From Thauera terpenica 58Eu (GTDB lineage: Bacteria; Pseudomonadota; Gammaproteobacteria; Burkholderiales; Rhodocyclaceae): DNA of 64,000 bases. Below the pieces are notes generated by a model that was given only the letters and a program-made list of their open reading frames with translations, did no database searches and was not told the origin of the DNA. How positions within the stretch are numbered: the first letter of the stretch is position 1; the number at the start of each line of letters is the position of its first letter. Where the stretch lies: contig NZ_ATJV01000048.1 in NCBI RefSeq assembly GCF_000443165.1, positions 62,001 to 126,000 on the forward strand, in the 5' to 3' direction. A program made the translations under genes and the position numbers. Below are positions 8,773 to 21,008 of the stretch, in pieces.

Positions 8773-8802
8773 TTTATAGCGTGCGCAATTCGGCAATGTC
8801 AA
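8773..8802 (-). promoter_or_regulatory. sigma-70 promoter of hupB
   Basis: On the - strand TTGACA (8797-8802) is followed after 18 bases by TATAAA (8773-8778), near-consensus for sigma-70. It lies about 100 bp before the hupB start codon and directly after the lon-side hairpin, so hupB has its own promoter. Confidence 0.75.
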
Positions 8803-8804
8803 CG

Positions 8805-8842
8805 ACGAAGCCACAAGCTGCTCGCGCAGTTTGTGGCTTCGT
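8805..8842 (-). terminator. long stem-loop between lon and hupB
   Basis: ACGAAGCCACAA (8805-8816) pairs perfectly with TTGTGGCTTCGT (8831-8842). The inner CTGC/GCAG also pairs, giving a stem of about 17 bp with a four-base loop. It lies 50 bp past the lon stop codon. No clear T-tract follows, so it may be a 3' stabilising hairpin or an inefficient terminator. Confidence 0.5.
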
Positions 8843-8892
8843 TATCTCAAGCGCCCTGCAAACTCATACCGAGCGCGCGCAGCAAGCACAGC

Positions 8893-11313
<2,421 letters not shown>

Positions 11314-11334
11314 TTTCATTTTCCTTAAGCGAAA

Positions 11335-11360
11335 GGTCACACCCATATATGGGCGTGACC
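11335..11360. promoter_or_regulatory. 26-bp near-perfect palindrome over the lon promoter
   Basis: GGTCAC-A-CCCATA faces TATGGG-C-GTGACC; only one base pair breaks the symmetry. It covers the predicted -10 element and transcription start of lon and could be an operator or form a 5' mRNA hairpin. The function is unknown. Confidence 0.5.
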
Positions 11361-11372
11361 TGGAAATTCAAG
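11346..11372 (-). promoter_or_regulatory. sigma-32 (RpoH) type promoter of lon
   Basis: On the - strand CTTGAA (11367-11372), 13 bases, then CCCATATA (11346-11353) matches the heat-shock consensus CTTGAA-N13-17-CCCCATNT closely. It lies about 35 bp before the lon start. Heat-shock control of lon is well established in proteobacteria. Confidence 0.75.
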
Positions 11373-11407
11373 CGGCGGGTACGGCAGGCGGCGCTGAACT
11401 CTACGCC

Positions 11408-12676
<1,269 letters not shown>

Positions 12677-12694
12677 GTCGGGGGTTCTCCTGAA

Positions 12695-13333
12695 TCAGGT
12701 ATCGTCACGGCTGGTCAGGACCTTGTCCACCAGGCCGTACTCCACTGCCGCCGCGGCAGACATGAAGTTGTCGCGATCAGTGTCCTTCTCGATGCGCTCG
12801 AGCGGCTGGCCAGTGTGATGCGCAAGCATGTCGTTGAGGCGCGAGCGCAGATAAAGAATTTCGCGGGCATGGATCTCGATGTCCGAGGCCTGTCCCTGGA
12901 ATCCACCCAGTGGCTGGTGAATCATCACGCGCGCATTGGGCAGGATGAAGCGCTTGCCCTTCTCGCCCGCTGCCAGCAAGAAAGCGCCCATGCTCGCCGC
13001 CTGGCCGATGCACAGCGTGCTGACATTGGACTTGATGAACTGCATGGTGTCGTAGATCGCCATGCCTGCACTGACCGAGCCACCGGGTGAGTTGATGTAG
13101 AACGAGATGTCCTTGTCGGGGTTCTCAGACTCGAGGAACAGCAACTGCGCCACGATCAGATTGGCGGTCACGTCATTGACGGGTCCGACAAGGAACACCA
13201 CCCGCTCCTTCAGAAGGCGCGAATAGATATCGTAGGCGCGTTCGCCGCGGCCACTCTGTTCGACCACCATCGGGACCAGGCCGAGACCGACCGGGTTCCA
13301 TTCACTACCGTGCTGGGGTGTTCCTTGCATCAT
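12695..13333 (-). CDS. clpP: ATP-dependent Clp protease proteolytic subunit
   Basis: A 212-residue serine peptidase that forms the 14-mer chamber used with ClpX or ClpA. The catalytic triad is visible: Ser114 in GQAASMGAF, His139 in VMIHQPLGG and Asp184 in EKDTDRDNF. The segment [13 protein letters not shown] forms the oxyanion region. The N-terminal residues before [23 protein letters not shown] are likely a short propeptide. It lies 20 bp after tig and 18 bp before clpX. Confidence 0.97.
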   Translation of the reverse strand: MMQGTPQHGSEWNPVGLGLVPMVVEQSGRGERAYDIYSRLLKERVVFLVGPVNDVTANLIVAQLLFLESENPDKDISFYINSPGGSVSAGMAIYDTMQFIKSNVSTLCIGQAASMGAFLLAAGEKGKRFILPNARVMIHQPLGGFQGQASDIEIHAREILYLRSRLNDMLAHHTGQPLERIEKDTDRDNFMSAAAAVEYGLVDKVLTSRDDT

Positions 13334-13353
13334 TCGTCAGACCCTTTGCGGAC

Positions 13354-14658
13354 TCAGGCCGCGTTGCCCATCAGTTCGTCGAAAGCCACGTCCTTGTCAG
13401 TGGCTTGAGCCTTGGTGCTGACCCAGGCGACGACGTTGTCTTCGATCACCACGGCTTCGGCTTGCGCCAGCCGGTCTGGTTGAGCGTAATACCAGTCCAC
13501 AAGTTCCGAAGGATCCTCGTAGCTCTGCGCCATCTCCTCGACCAGCGTGCGTACCTGCTCGGGCTTGGCGTGCAGTTCGTTGGCCCTGACCAGCTCGGCC
13601 ATGATCAGGCCAAGCTTCACGCGCCGCTCGGCCTGGTCGGTGAACCACGAAGCCTCGACGGGAATGTCCTTGGTCTTGAGGCCACGCATCTCCAGGTCGC
13701 GGCGGGCGTTGTCGGCCAGCTGCTGCGACTCGGCCTGCACCAGCGCCTTGGGCACTTCGATCGGGGTGACGGCAAGCAATGCGTTCATCACCTGCTCCTT
13801 GATCTGCGCCTGGATGCGACGCTTGACCTCACGCTCGAGATTGCCTTTCACCTCTTCGCGCAGCTTGGAAACATCACCGTCAGCCACACCCAGCGAGCGC
13901 GCAAAGTCGGCATCGACCTCGGGCAACACCGGCCCTTCGACCTGCTTCACCACGACCTCGAACTGGACGGCCTGTCCTGCCAGCTCGGTGGCGTGATAGT
14001 CGTCCGGGAAGCTCATGTCGAAGGTCTTGCTCTCGCCCGCCTTGAGGCCGGTGACCGCGACTTCGAAGTCCTTCAGCATCGCGCCAGCGCCAATGACGAA
14101 GGGGAAGTCCTCAGCCTGCCCACCTTCGAAAACCTCACCCTCCTTGCGCCCGGTGAAATCGATGACGACGCGATCGCCTTCAGCGGCAGCACGCTCGGCC
14201 GTGGCGAAGGTGGAGCGCTGCTTGCGCAGGATATCGAGGGTCTTGTCGACCTCGGCATCACCCACGGCCAGGACGGGGCGTTCGATCTTCTGCTCGGCAA
14301 ACTCACCGATCGCGATCTCCGGATAGACCTCGAATACCGCGCTGAACTCAAGCGTGCCTTCGGCCGCGCCTGCTTTGGGCTCGATGCTCGGGTAGCCGGC
14401 CACGCGCAGATTCTGCTCGCGCACCTGCTCACCGAAAGCCTTTTCAACGGCTGCACCAACGGCCTCGCCGCGAGCCTGGCTACCGTGCGTCTGGGCGACG
14501 ATCTTCAGCGGCACCTTGCCCGGGCGGAACCCAGGCATCTTCACCGTGCGCGCCATGCGCTTGAGGCGCGCATCCACTTCCTTCTCGATGTCTGCCAGCG
14601 ACACGGTAATGTCGATACGGCGCTCGAGCGCGCTGGGGGTTACCTGGTTCTGCTCCAT
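13354..14658 (-). CDS. tig: trigger factor, ribosome-associated chaperone
   Basis: A 434-residue chaperone with peptidyl-prolyl isomerase activity that binds nascent chains at the ribosome exit. The ribosome-binding signature GFRPGKVPLKI is present in the N-terminal domain (MPGFRPGKVP). The PPIase domain spans the DRVVIDFTGRKEGEVFEGG region and GAGAMLKDFEVAVTGLKAGE. The helical C-terminal chaperone domain follows. The length is typical (about 432). It is the first gene of tig-clpP-clpX. An extended -10 lies about 110 bp upstream. Confidence 0.97.
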   Translation of the reverse strand: MEQNQVTPSALERRIDITVSLADIEKEVDARLKRMARTVKMPGFRPGKVPLKIVAQTHGSQARGEAVGAAVEKAFGEQVREQNLRVAGYPSIEPKAGAAEGTLEFSAVFEVYPEIAIGEFAEQKIERPVLAVGDAEVDKTLDILRKQRSTFATAERAAAEGDRVVIDFTGRKEGEVFEGGQAEDFPFVIGAGAMLKDFEVAVTGLKAGESKTFDMSFPDDYHATELAGQAVQFEVVVKQVEGPVLPEVDADFARSLGVADGDVSKLREEVKGNLEREVKRRIQAQIKEQVMNALLAVTPIEVPKALVQAESQQLADNARRDLEMRGLKTKDIPVEASWFTDQAERRVKLGLIMAELVRANELHAKPEQVRTLVEEMAQSYEDPSELVDWYYAQPDRLAQAEAVVIEDNVVAWVSTKAQATDKDVAFDELMGNAA

Positions 14659-14997
14659 TGAGTCGATCCTGAGAAGTCAAAAAATCTGTTCCCGCCGCGT
14701 CATGCAAAACGCCCGAATCCGGCCCGAGCGCATGCCTCGCCAGCGTTAACGCGTTGAACGAAGAGCGGGATTCTAGCACAGCGTGCGCGCCCCGCTTGAC
14801 CACAGCAAAGACGAGTTCTCGCACCATGTGGTCCGTCTGCGCGGCTTTGGCGGACAACTCGAAGCCAGCGCCGACGGCGCGCCGGCTAGCGCCACGCACC
14901 AGGTCCATACCGAAAAACGCCGATCTTCCTTGGCGCGAGACGAGCGCCGCGCACAGAACAGGACGTAAAATCCGGGGCTGACCCCCGGAGCTCGAGC
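14659..14997. other. divergent intergenic region between tig and nnr
   Basis: About 340 bp without a recognised gene. For tig, an extended -10 reads TGC-TAGAAT on the - strand (14770-14778) without a clear -35. For nnr, TAAAAT near 14966 and the GGAG at about 14985 are candidate promoter and ribosome-binding elements. No tRNA or structured RNA was found. Confidence 0.55.
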
Positions 14998-16554
14998 ATG
15001 TTCAGTGCATCACTTCCCATCTACCGCATCGCAGGCGTGCGCGAAATCGAAGGCAAGCTCATCCCCAGCGCGCGCCCCTCACTGATGGAGCGCGCCGGAC
15101 GCGCTGCGGCCGAGGACGCAGTGCACCTGATCATGGATCGCCCAGGCCCTATCCTGATTGCCTGCGGGCCGGGCAACAATGGCGGCGATGGCTTCGTGAT
15201 GGCGCGCCAGCTACGACAGGCGGGCCGTGAGGTCCAGGTCGCCTTTGCCGGCAGTGCTCAGGCCCTGCCAGCTGATGCCGCCAAGGCCCATGCGGATTAC
15301 ACCGCGGCTGGAGGCAATGTGGTTTCCGATCTGCCGGCAGCGCCCGCCCACGGCTGGGCACTGGTGGTCGACGCCCTGTTCGGTATCGGCCTCAAGCGCG
15401 CCATCGAGGGCCGCTACGCTGGCTGGATCCAGACCCTCAACGCCCAGCCTGCGCCGCGCCTGGCGCTCGACGTGCCCAGCGGGCTCGACGCCGACACCGG
15501 ACAGCCCTACGGCACCACCTTTCGTGCCACTCACACCACCACCTTCATTGCGCTCAAACCCGGCCTGCTGACCAACGACGGCCCCGACTACTGCGGTGAG
15601 ATCAAGGTCCAGCGCCTCGACATCGATGCCCCCGCCTGGCTCGCCGCAGCGGGCCAGGCCATCACGCCCGCCCTGTTCAGGGACCAACTCCAGCCGCGTC
15701 CGCGCAACAGCCACAAGGGCCTCTATGGCGATGCCGGCATTCTCGGCGGCAACGCCGGCATGGTCGGTGCGGCCCTGCTCGCCGGGCGCGCCGCGTTCTG
15801 GCTGGGCACGGGTCGTGTCTTCATCGGCCTGCTCGACGCCAACGGCCCCGCCGTTGATTTTGCCCACCCTGAATTGATGCTGCGCCGCGCCGCGCATCTG
15901 CCCGAACGCCTGAGCGCGCTCGCGATCGGCCCCGGCCTGGGCACGGAAACCGGTTCGGCGGCATTGCTGAGGACCGCGCTGGAACGCGACATCCCGCTGG
16001 TGCTCGACGCCGACGCCCTCAATCTGATCGGTGCCGATCGTGAGCTGCAGGCAATTCTGGCAAGCCGCGCCGCGCCCAGCATCCTCACCCCGCACCCTGC
16101 CGAAGCCGCACGCATGCTGGGCGTCAGCACCGCCGCAGTGCAGGCCGATCGCCTGCAGGCCGCGCTCGACATCGCACAGCGCCACCGCGCCCTGGCGGTA
16201 CTGAAGGGCTGCGGCTCCATCATCGCCACCGCCGACGGGCGCTGGTTCATCAACGCCAGTGGCCACCCCGGCATGGCCAGCGCCGGCATGGGTGATGTGC
16301 TCACCGGCCTGGTGGTCGGACTCCTCGCCCAGGGCTGGCCTGCAGAGCGCGCGCTGATTGCCGCCGTGCATCTGCACGGCGCCGCCGCCGATCGGCTGGC
16401 GCGCGAGGGCATTGGCCCCATCGGACTGAGCGCCAGCGAAACCATAGACGCCGCGCGCGGCGTCTTCAACGGCTGGCTGATCGAGGCCCAGCAAGGCAGC
16501 CCGCGTGACAAGGGGCACGAGGCCCGCCACCTCACTGCACGCAACGGACCTTGA
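14998..16554 (+). CDS. nnr: bifunctional NAD(P)H-hydrate epimerase / ADP-dependent NAD(P)H-hydrate dehydratase
   Basis: A 518-residue fusion that repairs hydrated NADH and NADPH. The N-terminal epimerase (YjeF_N) half has LMERAGRAAAEDA, CGPGNNGGDGFVMARQL and DALFGIGLKR. The C-terminal ribokinase-like dehydratase half has GDAGILGGNAGMVGAALLAGRAA, AIGPGLGTE, VLDADALNLI, LTPHPAEAARML, VLKGCGSIIA and GHPGMASAGMGDVLTGLVVG. The domain order and length match E. coli NnrD-type fusions. It lies 106 bp before nadC, so a shared NAD theme is likely. Confidence 0.94.
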   Translation: MFSASLPIYRIAGVREIEGKLIPSARPSLMERAGRAAAEDAVHLIMDRPGPILIACGPGNNGGDGFVMARQLRQAGREVQVAFAGSAQALPADAAKAHADYTAAGGNVVSDLPAAPAHGWALVVDALFGIGLKRAIEGRYAGWIQTLNAQPAPRLALDVPSGLDADTGQPYGTTFRATHTTTFIALKPGLLTNDGPDYCGEIKVQRLDIDAPAWLAAAGQAITPALFRDQLQPRPRNSHKGLYGDAGILGGNAGMVGAALLAGRAAFWLGTGRVFIGLLDANGPAVDFAHPELMLRRAAHLPERLSALAIGPGLGTETGSAALLRTALERDIPLVLDADALNLIGADRELQAILASRAAPSILTPHPAEAARMLGVSTAAVQADRLQAALDIAQRHRALAVLKGCGSIIATADGRWFINASGHPGMASAGMGDVLTGLVVGLLAQGWPAERALIAAVHLHGAAADRLAREGIGPIGLSASETIDAARGVFNGWLIEAQQGSPRDKGHEARHLTARNGP

Positions 16555-16660
16555 GTGGCGCGCAGACTCGTCAGAGGGGGAAGGCAGTGCGGGCACAGGC
16601 ATGCCGGGAAGACCGCGGTGATACCATGCGAGGGTCAATGACTCACCTCTGCCCAAGACC

Positions 16661-17506
16661 ATGCTCTCTGAACAGCTTCGCGTCGAAATCCAGCGCAACA
16701 TCGCCGCTTCCCTGGCCGAAGATATCGGCACCGGCGACCTCACCGCACGTCTGATTGCCCCCGAGACCGAGGCCCGGGGCCGGGTCATTACCCGCGAGGA
16801 CGCGGTGATCTGCGGCACGGCCTGGTTCGATGCCACTTTCGCCGCGCTGAGTCCGGCCGCGGTGGTGAGTTGGCACGTCAAGGATGGCGACGCGGTGAAA
16901 GCCGGCGAGGTGTTATGCGACATCATCGCGCGCGCGCGCGTGCTGCTGACCGCCGAACGCAGTGCGCTCAACTTCCTGCAACTGCTCTCGGGCACGGCCA
17001 CGGTCACACGTCGCTTCGTCGACGCGGTCGCGGGCACCGGCGCGACCATTGTCGACACCCGCAAGACCCTGCCTGGCCTGCGCCTGGCGCAGAAGTACGC
17101 GGTCGCGATCGGCGGCGGCAGCAACCACCGCGTCGGCCTCTACGACGGCATCCTGATCAAGGAAAACCACATCATCGCGGCCGGCGGCATCAGCGAAGTG
17201 GTGAAGCAGGCGCGCAGCATCGCCCCCTCAAACGTCTTCATCGAGGTCGAAGTGGAGAGCCTGACCGAGCTGAAGGACGCGCTCGATGCGGGCGTAAAAA
17301 TGGTCCTGCTCGACAACATGAGCCTGGAAGACATGCGCGAAGCGGTCGCGATCAACGCCGGCCGCGCACAGCTCGAAGCCTCTGGGGGCGTCAACCTGGA
17401 GCGTGTGCGCGCGATTGCCGAAACCGGTGTGGACCGCATCTCGATCGGCACGCTCACCAAGGACGTGCGCGCACTCGATTTATCCTTGCGCCACGTCGAG
17501 GCCTGA
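16661..17506 (+). CDS. nadC: nicotinate-nucleotide pyrophosphorylase (carboxylating)
   Basis: A 281-residue enzyme that converts quinolinate and PRPP to nicotinate mononucleotide in de novo NAD synthesis. Visible family motifs are [45 protein letters not shown] with the substrate-binding Arg/Lys residues, [31 protein letters not shown] and [25 protein letters not shown]. The length and motifs are complete. The next gene begins 10 bp after the stop codon. Confidence 0.97.
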   Translation: MLSEQLRVEIQRNIAASLAEDIGTGDLTARLIAPETEARGRVITREDAVICGTAWFDATFAALSPAAVVSWHVKDGDAVKAGEVLCDIIARARVLLTAERSALNFLQLLSGTATVTRRFVDAVAGTGATIVDTRKTLPGLRLAQKYAVAIGGGSNHRVGLYDGILIKENHIIAAGGISEVVKQARSIAPSNVFIEVEVESLTELKDALDAGVKMVLLDNMSLEDMREAVAINAGRAQLEASGGVNLERVRAIAETGVDRISIGTLTKDVRALDLSLRHVEA

Positions 17507-17516
17507 GGGCTGGGTG

Positions 17517-18137
17517 ATGGAAGACAAGCTGCCACGCTGGCCCAACGTACCCGCCTGTTATGGCTGGCTGTCGCTGGACGCCCGCGGACGCTGGCGCCTG
17601 CAGGACGAAACGATCTCCCACCCGGGCATGATCGCCTTTCTGGATGCCAACTACACCTGCGAGGCCGATGGCAGCTGGCTGGTCAACAACGGCCCGCAGC
17701 GGGTGTATGTCAGACTGGATTCCGCACCCTGGATCCTGCGCCTGCAGCCCGACCATCGATTTCTCACCCATAGCGGACGCTGCGTCAGCCCACACGGTGC
17801 GATCTTGCTCGACGGGGACGGCCGCGTGTTCATGGATACCGACGCTGGCCCGGCTGCGCTCGACGACCGCGACCTGGCGATGCTGTTTGCCGATGTGCGC
17901 ACCACCGCCGGCGAGAGCGCAAGCGAGTCCGATCTGCTGGCACTGATGAGGCAGGCAGGGGTGAGGTCGGAGGCGACCCCGCCACCCGCGGCGGATTCAG
18001 CCGCCGCTACCGTCAATCTGCAATGGCACGGCCTCCCGGTTCTGAGCCTCGGACACGAGCACGCCGCGGCGCGCCTGGGCTTCATTGCCAATCCGGCCCC
18101 TGCAGATGCGGCGCCCGGGCAGGCTGCGCCGTCCTGA
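17517..18137 (+). CDS. conserved hypothetical protein, DUF2946-like N-terminus
   Basis: A 206-residue soluble protein that I recognise only as a betaproteobacterial hypothetical family. Its N-terminus reads MEDKLPRWPNVPACYGWLSLD, followed by LDARGRWRL, FLDANYTCEADGSWLVNNGPQRVYV and a segment AALDDRDLAMLF. There is no signal peptide or membrane segment. The C-terminal third is Ala/Pro-rich. GAGGG eight bases upstream and the position 10 bp after nadC suggest co-transcription. The family number is from memory and uncertain, and no function is proposed. Confidence 0.7.
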   Translation: MEDKLPRWPNVPACYGWLSLDARGRWRLQDETISHPGMIAFLDANYTCEADGSWLVNNGPQRVYVRLDSAPWILRLQPDHRFLTHSGRCVSPHGAILLDGDGRVFMDTDAGPAALDDRDLAMLFADVRTTAGESASESDLLALMRQAGVRSEATPPPAADSAAATVNLQWHGLPVLSLGHEHAAARLGFIANPAPADAAPGQAAPS

Positions 18138-18161
18138 ACGCAAGGTGCTGAGCGAGGCCGC

Positions 18162-19610
18162 TCAGACGTGAGCGCTGATGAAGCGCTTCACCAGATCAAC
18201 GTCGGGCGCCATCACCTCGACCCGTTGCGGCAACTTCTCCATGCCTTCCATCTCTGCCGGGCGCTCGGGCTCGCGCCCCAGCGCCTCGACGATGGTCTCG
18301 GAGAACTTGACCGCCTGCGCCGTCTCCAGCACCAATATCGGCACAGTTGCCGGCACTTCATCCCTGCACTGCCAGGCCACCTTGAGGCCATCGGCGGTGT
18401 GGGTGTCGACCATCACACCGTAGCGCTCATAGACCTTGCGGATGGTTGCGATCCGGTCGGCATGACTGCTGGCGCCCGACACGAAGCCAAAGTCGGCGAT
18501 GCGCGCGAATTCAGCCGAGCCGGACAGGTCGAAAGCGCGCCCGGCATCGACCTCAGCCCATAGCGCCGCGACTTTTTTCGGGTCGCGACCGACCAGATCG
18601 AACACGAAACGCTCGAAGTTCGACGCCTTGGAAATGTCCATCGACGGGCTGGAGGTGACATGGGTCTCGGCGGCCTTGCGCGGGCGGTACACGCCGCTGC
18701 GAAAGAACTCGTCGAGCACGTCGTTCTCATTGGTGGCGAGGATCAGCCTTGCCACCGGCAAGCCCATCTGGCGCGCAATATGACCAGCGCAGATGTTGCC
18801 GAAATTGCCCGAGGGCACGCTGAAGGCGATCTGTTCGTCGTTCGAGCGCGTGGCCGCGAAGTAGCCCTTGAAGTAGTACACGATCTGCGCCGCGACGCGC
18901 GCCCAGTTGATCGAATTGACTGCGCCAATCTTGTATTCGGCCTTGAAGGCGTGGTCATTGGAGACCGCCTTCACGATGTCCTGCGCATCGTCGAACATGC
19001 CGGTGACGGCGATGTTGAAGATGTTGTCGTCCTGCAGCGAATACATCTGCGCACGCTGAAAGGCGCTCATCTTGCCGTGCGGCGAGAGCATGAACACGCG
19101 CACGCCGTGCTTGCCACGCATGGCGTATTCGGCTGCGGAGCCGGTGTCGCCGGAAGTGGCACCCAGGATGTTGATGGTCTCGGCGCGCTTCTCCAGAACA
19201 TACTCGAACAGGTTGCCGAGCAACTGCATCGCCATGTCCTTGAACGCCAGCGTGGGGCCGTTCGACAGTTCCAGCAGTCCCAGCCTGCCCTCCTCAAGCC
19301 AATGCACCGGCGTGATGTCGCTGGCCTTTTCGCCTGCGCGCGCATGGCGATACACCTCGGCGGTATAGGTTTTATTGCAGATGGCCCTGAGTTCATCCGC
19401 CGGAATATCGGTGATGAACCTGGAGAGGATCTCGAACGCCAGTTCTGCGTACGACAAACTCCGCCAGGCATCGAGTTCGGCGCGCGTCACTTGCGGGTAG
19501 TGCTCGGGCAGGTAAAGCCCGCCATCAGGCGCCAGGCCACCCAGCAGGATGTCGCAGAATTCAGGCTTGGCAGCCTGGCCGAGGTGGCCACGGGTGGAGA
19601 TGTACTTCAC
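18162..19610 (-). CDS. thrC: threonine synthase
   Basis: A 482-residue PLP enzyme that converts O-phosphohomoserine to threonine. The N-terminus MKYISTRGHLGQAAKPEFCDILLGGLAPDGGLYLPEHYP is typical of the long (fungal/E. coli-type) class. The PLP lysine lies in GPTLAFKDMAMQLLGN. Further motifs are ILGATSGDTGSAAEYAMRG, NDHAFKAEYKIGAVNSINWARVAAQIVYYFKGYF and VPSGNFGNICAGH. hom lies about 1.4 kb upstream on the same strand; the two are separated by a MOSC gene, a small membrane protein and dodecin, so they are not immediately adjacent. Confidence 0.96.
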   Translation of the reverse strand: MKYISTRGHLGQAAKPEFCDILLGGLAPDGGLYLPEHYPQVTRAELDAWRSLSYAELAFEILSRFITDIPADELRAICNKTYTAEVYRHARAGEKASDITPVHWLEEGRLGLLELSNGPTLAFKDMAMQLLGNLFEYVLEKRAETINILGATSGDTGSAAEYAMRGKHGVRVFMLSPHGKMSAFQRAQMYSLQDDNIFNIAVTGMFDDAQDIVKAVSNDHAFKAEYKIGAVNSINWARVAAQIVYYFKGYFAATRSNDEQIAFSVPSGNFGNICAGHIARQMGLPVARLILATNENDVLDEFFRSGVYRPRKAAETHVTSSPSMDISKASNFERFVFDLVGRDPKKVAALWAEVDAGRAFDLSGSAEFARIADFGFVSGASSHADRIATIRKVYERYGVMVDTHTADGLKVAWQCRDEVPATVPILVLETAQAVKFSETIVEALGREPERPAEMEGMEKLPQRVEVMAPDVDLVKRFISAHV

Positions 19611-19743
19611 GGAGCAGTCCTTCAGAAATCATGATGGGCAGGCGCAAGCGCACGAAGCTCGAATTCTAACGAATTCGTCTGCTGCTTCGGGCCTTTGCGA
19701 GCACTACAGCGGCTCACCCTGCAGTCCGGGTCCCACACAGCAC

Positions 19744-19765
19744 ATCGGCCCGCAAGCGGGCCGAT
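19744..19765. terminator. perfect stem-loop between dodecin and thrC
   Basis: ATCGGCCCGC (19744-19753) and GCGGGCCGAT (19756-19765) pair perfectly with a two-base gap. It lies about 45 bp past the dodecin stop codon. It has no T-tract, so the terminator role is tentative. Confidence 0.4.
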
Positions 19766-19809
19766 TGTAGGGGCGAATCTGCGTGCACGCCCCGGAGAGC
19801 GCACAGCGC

Positions 19810-20022
19810 TCAAACTTCTTCGAGGCGAAAACCGATCTTGACCGTGACCTGAAAATGGCCAACCTTGCCATCCACGACATGACCCCGCGTTTCGACGACT
19901 TCGAACCAGTCGATGTGACGGATGGTCTGAGCAGCCGATTCGATTGCGTTGCGGATCGCGGCATCGGTGCTTTCGGGGGAGGATCCAACAACTTCAAAAA
20001 GCTTGTAGATGTGATTGGACAT
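19810..20022 (-). CDS. dodecin, flavin-storage protein
   Basis: A 70-residue protein that assembles into hollow dodecamers binding riboflavin or FMN. The sequence MSNHIYKLFEVVGSSPESTD, the flavin-stacking Trp in HIDWFEVVETRGHV and the end GHFQVTVKIGFRLEE are diagnostic. AGGAGA in AACAGGAGACAAGAAATG sets the start at 20022. It stands alone between thrC and a small membrane protein gene; a role in flavin buffering is known for the family. Confidence 0.94.
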   Translation of the reverse strand: MSNHIYKLFEVVGSSPESTDAAIRNAIESAAQTIRHIDWFEVVETRGHVVDGKVGHFQVTVKIGFRLEEV

Positions 20023-20089
20023 TTCTTGTCTCCTGTTGGCTGTGGCGATGTCGGCCAGGGAGCACACAGAATCCACTCAAAGCAAACGC

Positions 20090-20212
20090 TCAGCCTTGCC
20101 GGACCTCAGCTTGCCGCTGCTCGAAGCCTCGCACCGACGACCGATAGGCGCGCATGCCGAGCACCGCGACCACGGCGAGAATGCCGATGAAGACAATGAG
20201 CTTGAATGTCAT
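20090..20212 (-). CDS. 40-residue single-pass membrane protein
   Basis: A short frame that translates as MTFKLIVFIGILAVVAVLGM then a basic tail MRAYRSSVRGFEQRQAEVRQG. One hydrophobic helix (residues 4-20) is followed by a positively charged cytosolic-type tail. AAGGGA lies 10 bases before the ATG. It is between the MOSC gene and dodecin on the same strand, 67 bp before dodecin. I know no family assignment; coding potential rests on the ribosome binding site, the clean membrane helix and the lack of an alternative gene. Confidence 0.55.
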   Translation of the reverse strand: MTFKLIVFIGILAVVAVLGMRAYRSSVRGFEQRQAEVRQG

Positions 20213-20342
20213 GCGAATCGATTCCCTTGCGTCCCTGAACCTCTGCCGGCAAGCCGCGAGGCGGCGCCGACATCTGCAGTGTAGCGGCTAAACGACGGCG
20301 CGGCATGGCTGCTGCCGCCATCCACCCCAGGGGCAAGCCCCC

Positions 20343-21005
20343 TCAGCCTGCATTCGCCTCCAGCCACGCAGCCCGTTCAAGCCAGCGCTGTGCCTTGTCC
20401 GTAGCCAGACCGGCAGCGGCGGCAATCTGTCGCAGCGCCACCGGGTCGGGTCGATGGGCCATGACCGTGTCCCAGTAATGGACCAGCGTCAACCAGGGGT
20501 TGGGGCGTTCAAGCAGCACGATTTCGTCTCCGGCGCACAACCTGCCTTCGTCAAGCACGCGGTAATACCAGCCGGTGACGCCCGCGGCCTCGACGAAACG
20601 CGAAGCGCCGTCCACCTTGAGGCGACGATCGATCTTCCAGCACGGTGAGCGCGGCTGGCTGAGCTGGATGCGTGCCTCACCCATGCCGAACACGTCACCG
20701 ATGCACACATCGTGCTCGGTCATGCCCCGCGTGCTGATGTTCTCGCCCAGCACGCCCGGCCCGAGCAGGCTCGCACACTGCGGCCACTCCTGCGCGAGCA
20801 GCGCATAGTGTTCAGCGGGATACTGATGCAGCGCCTTCTCCGGGCCGCCGTGATAGCGCAGATCAGCCTGTTCATCGCCCTCCAGCCCATTCGTTCCCAA
20901 GTGCTGCGGACCGTCAACCGCAGACTTGAAGATCCCGCTTGGCTCACCATCGGGCAGCATCAGCTTCACCCGCCCGGTAAAGATCTGGTCGATTCGACTC
21001 TTCAT
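20343..21005 (-). CDS. MOSC domain protein, YiiM-like
   Basis: A 220-residue MOSC (molybdenum-cofactor sulfurase C-terminal) protein with a helical C-terminal domain. The core has GLEGDEQADLRYHGGPEKALHQYPAEHY, LGPGVLGENISTRGM and the probable cofactor-ligand Cys in QPRSPCWKIDRR. E. coli YiiM, its close relative, uses molybdenum cofactor to reduce N-hydroxylated bases such as 6-hydroxylaminopurine; that activity is likely but not shown here. It starts three bases after the hom stop codon, so it is co-transcribed with hom. Confidence 0.9.
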   Translation of the reverse strand: MKSRIDQIFTGRVKLMLPDGEPSGIFKSAVDGPQHLGTNGLEGDEQADLRYHGGPEKALHQYPAEHYALLAQEWPQCASLLGPGVLGENISTRGMTEHDVCIGDVFGMGEARIQLSQPRSPCWKIDRRLKVDGASRFVEAAGVTGWYYRVLDEGRLCAGDEIVLLERPNPWLTLVHYWDTVMAHRPDPVALRQIAAAAGLATDKAQRWLERAAWLEANAG

Positions 21006-21008
21006 GGC

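Noticed and set aside
15211-17124. 637-residue open frame opposite nnr and nadC
   Set aside because: It is an antisense shadow crossing two real genes, with biased composition.
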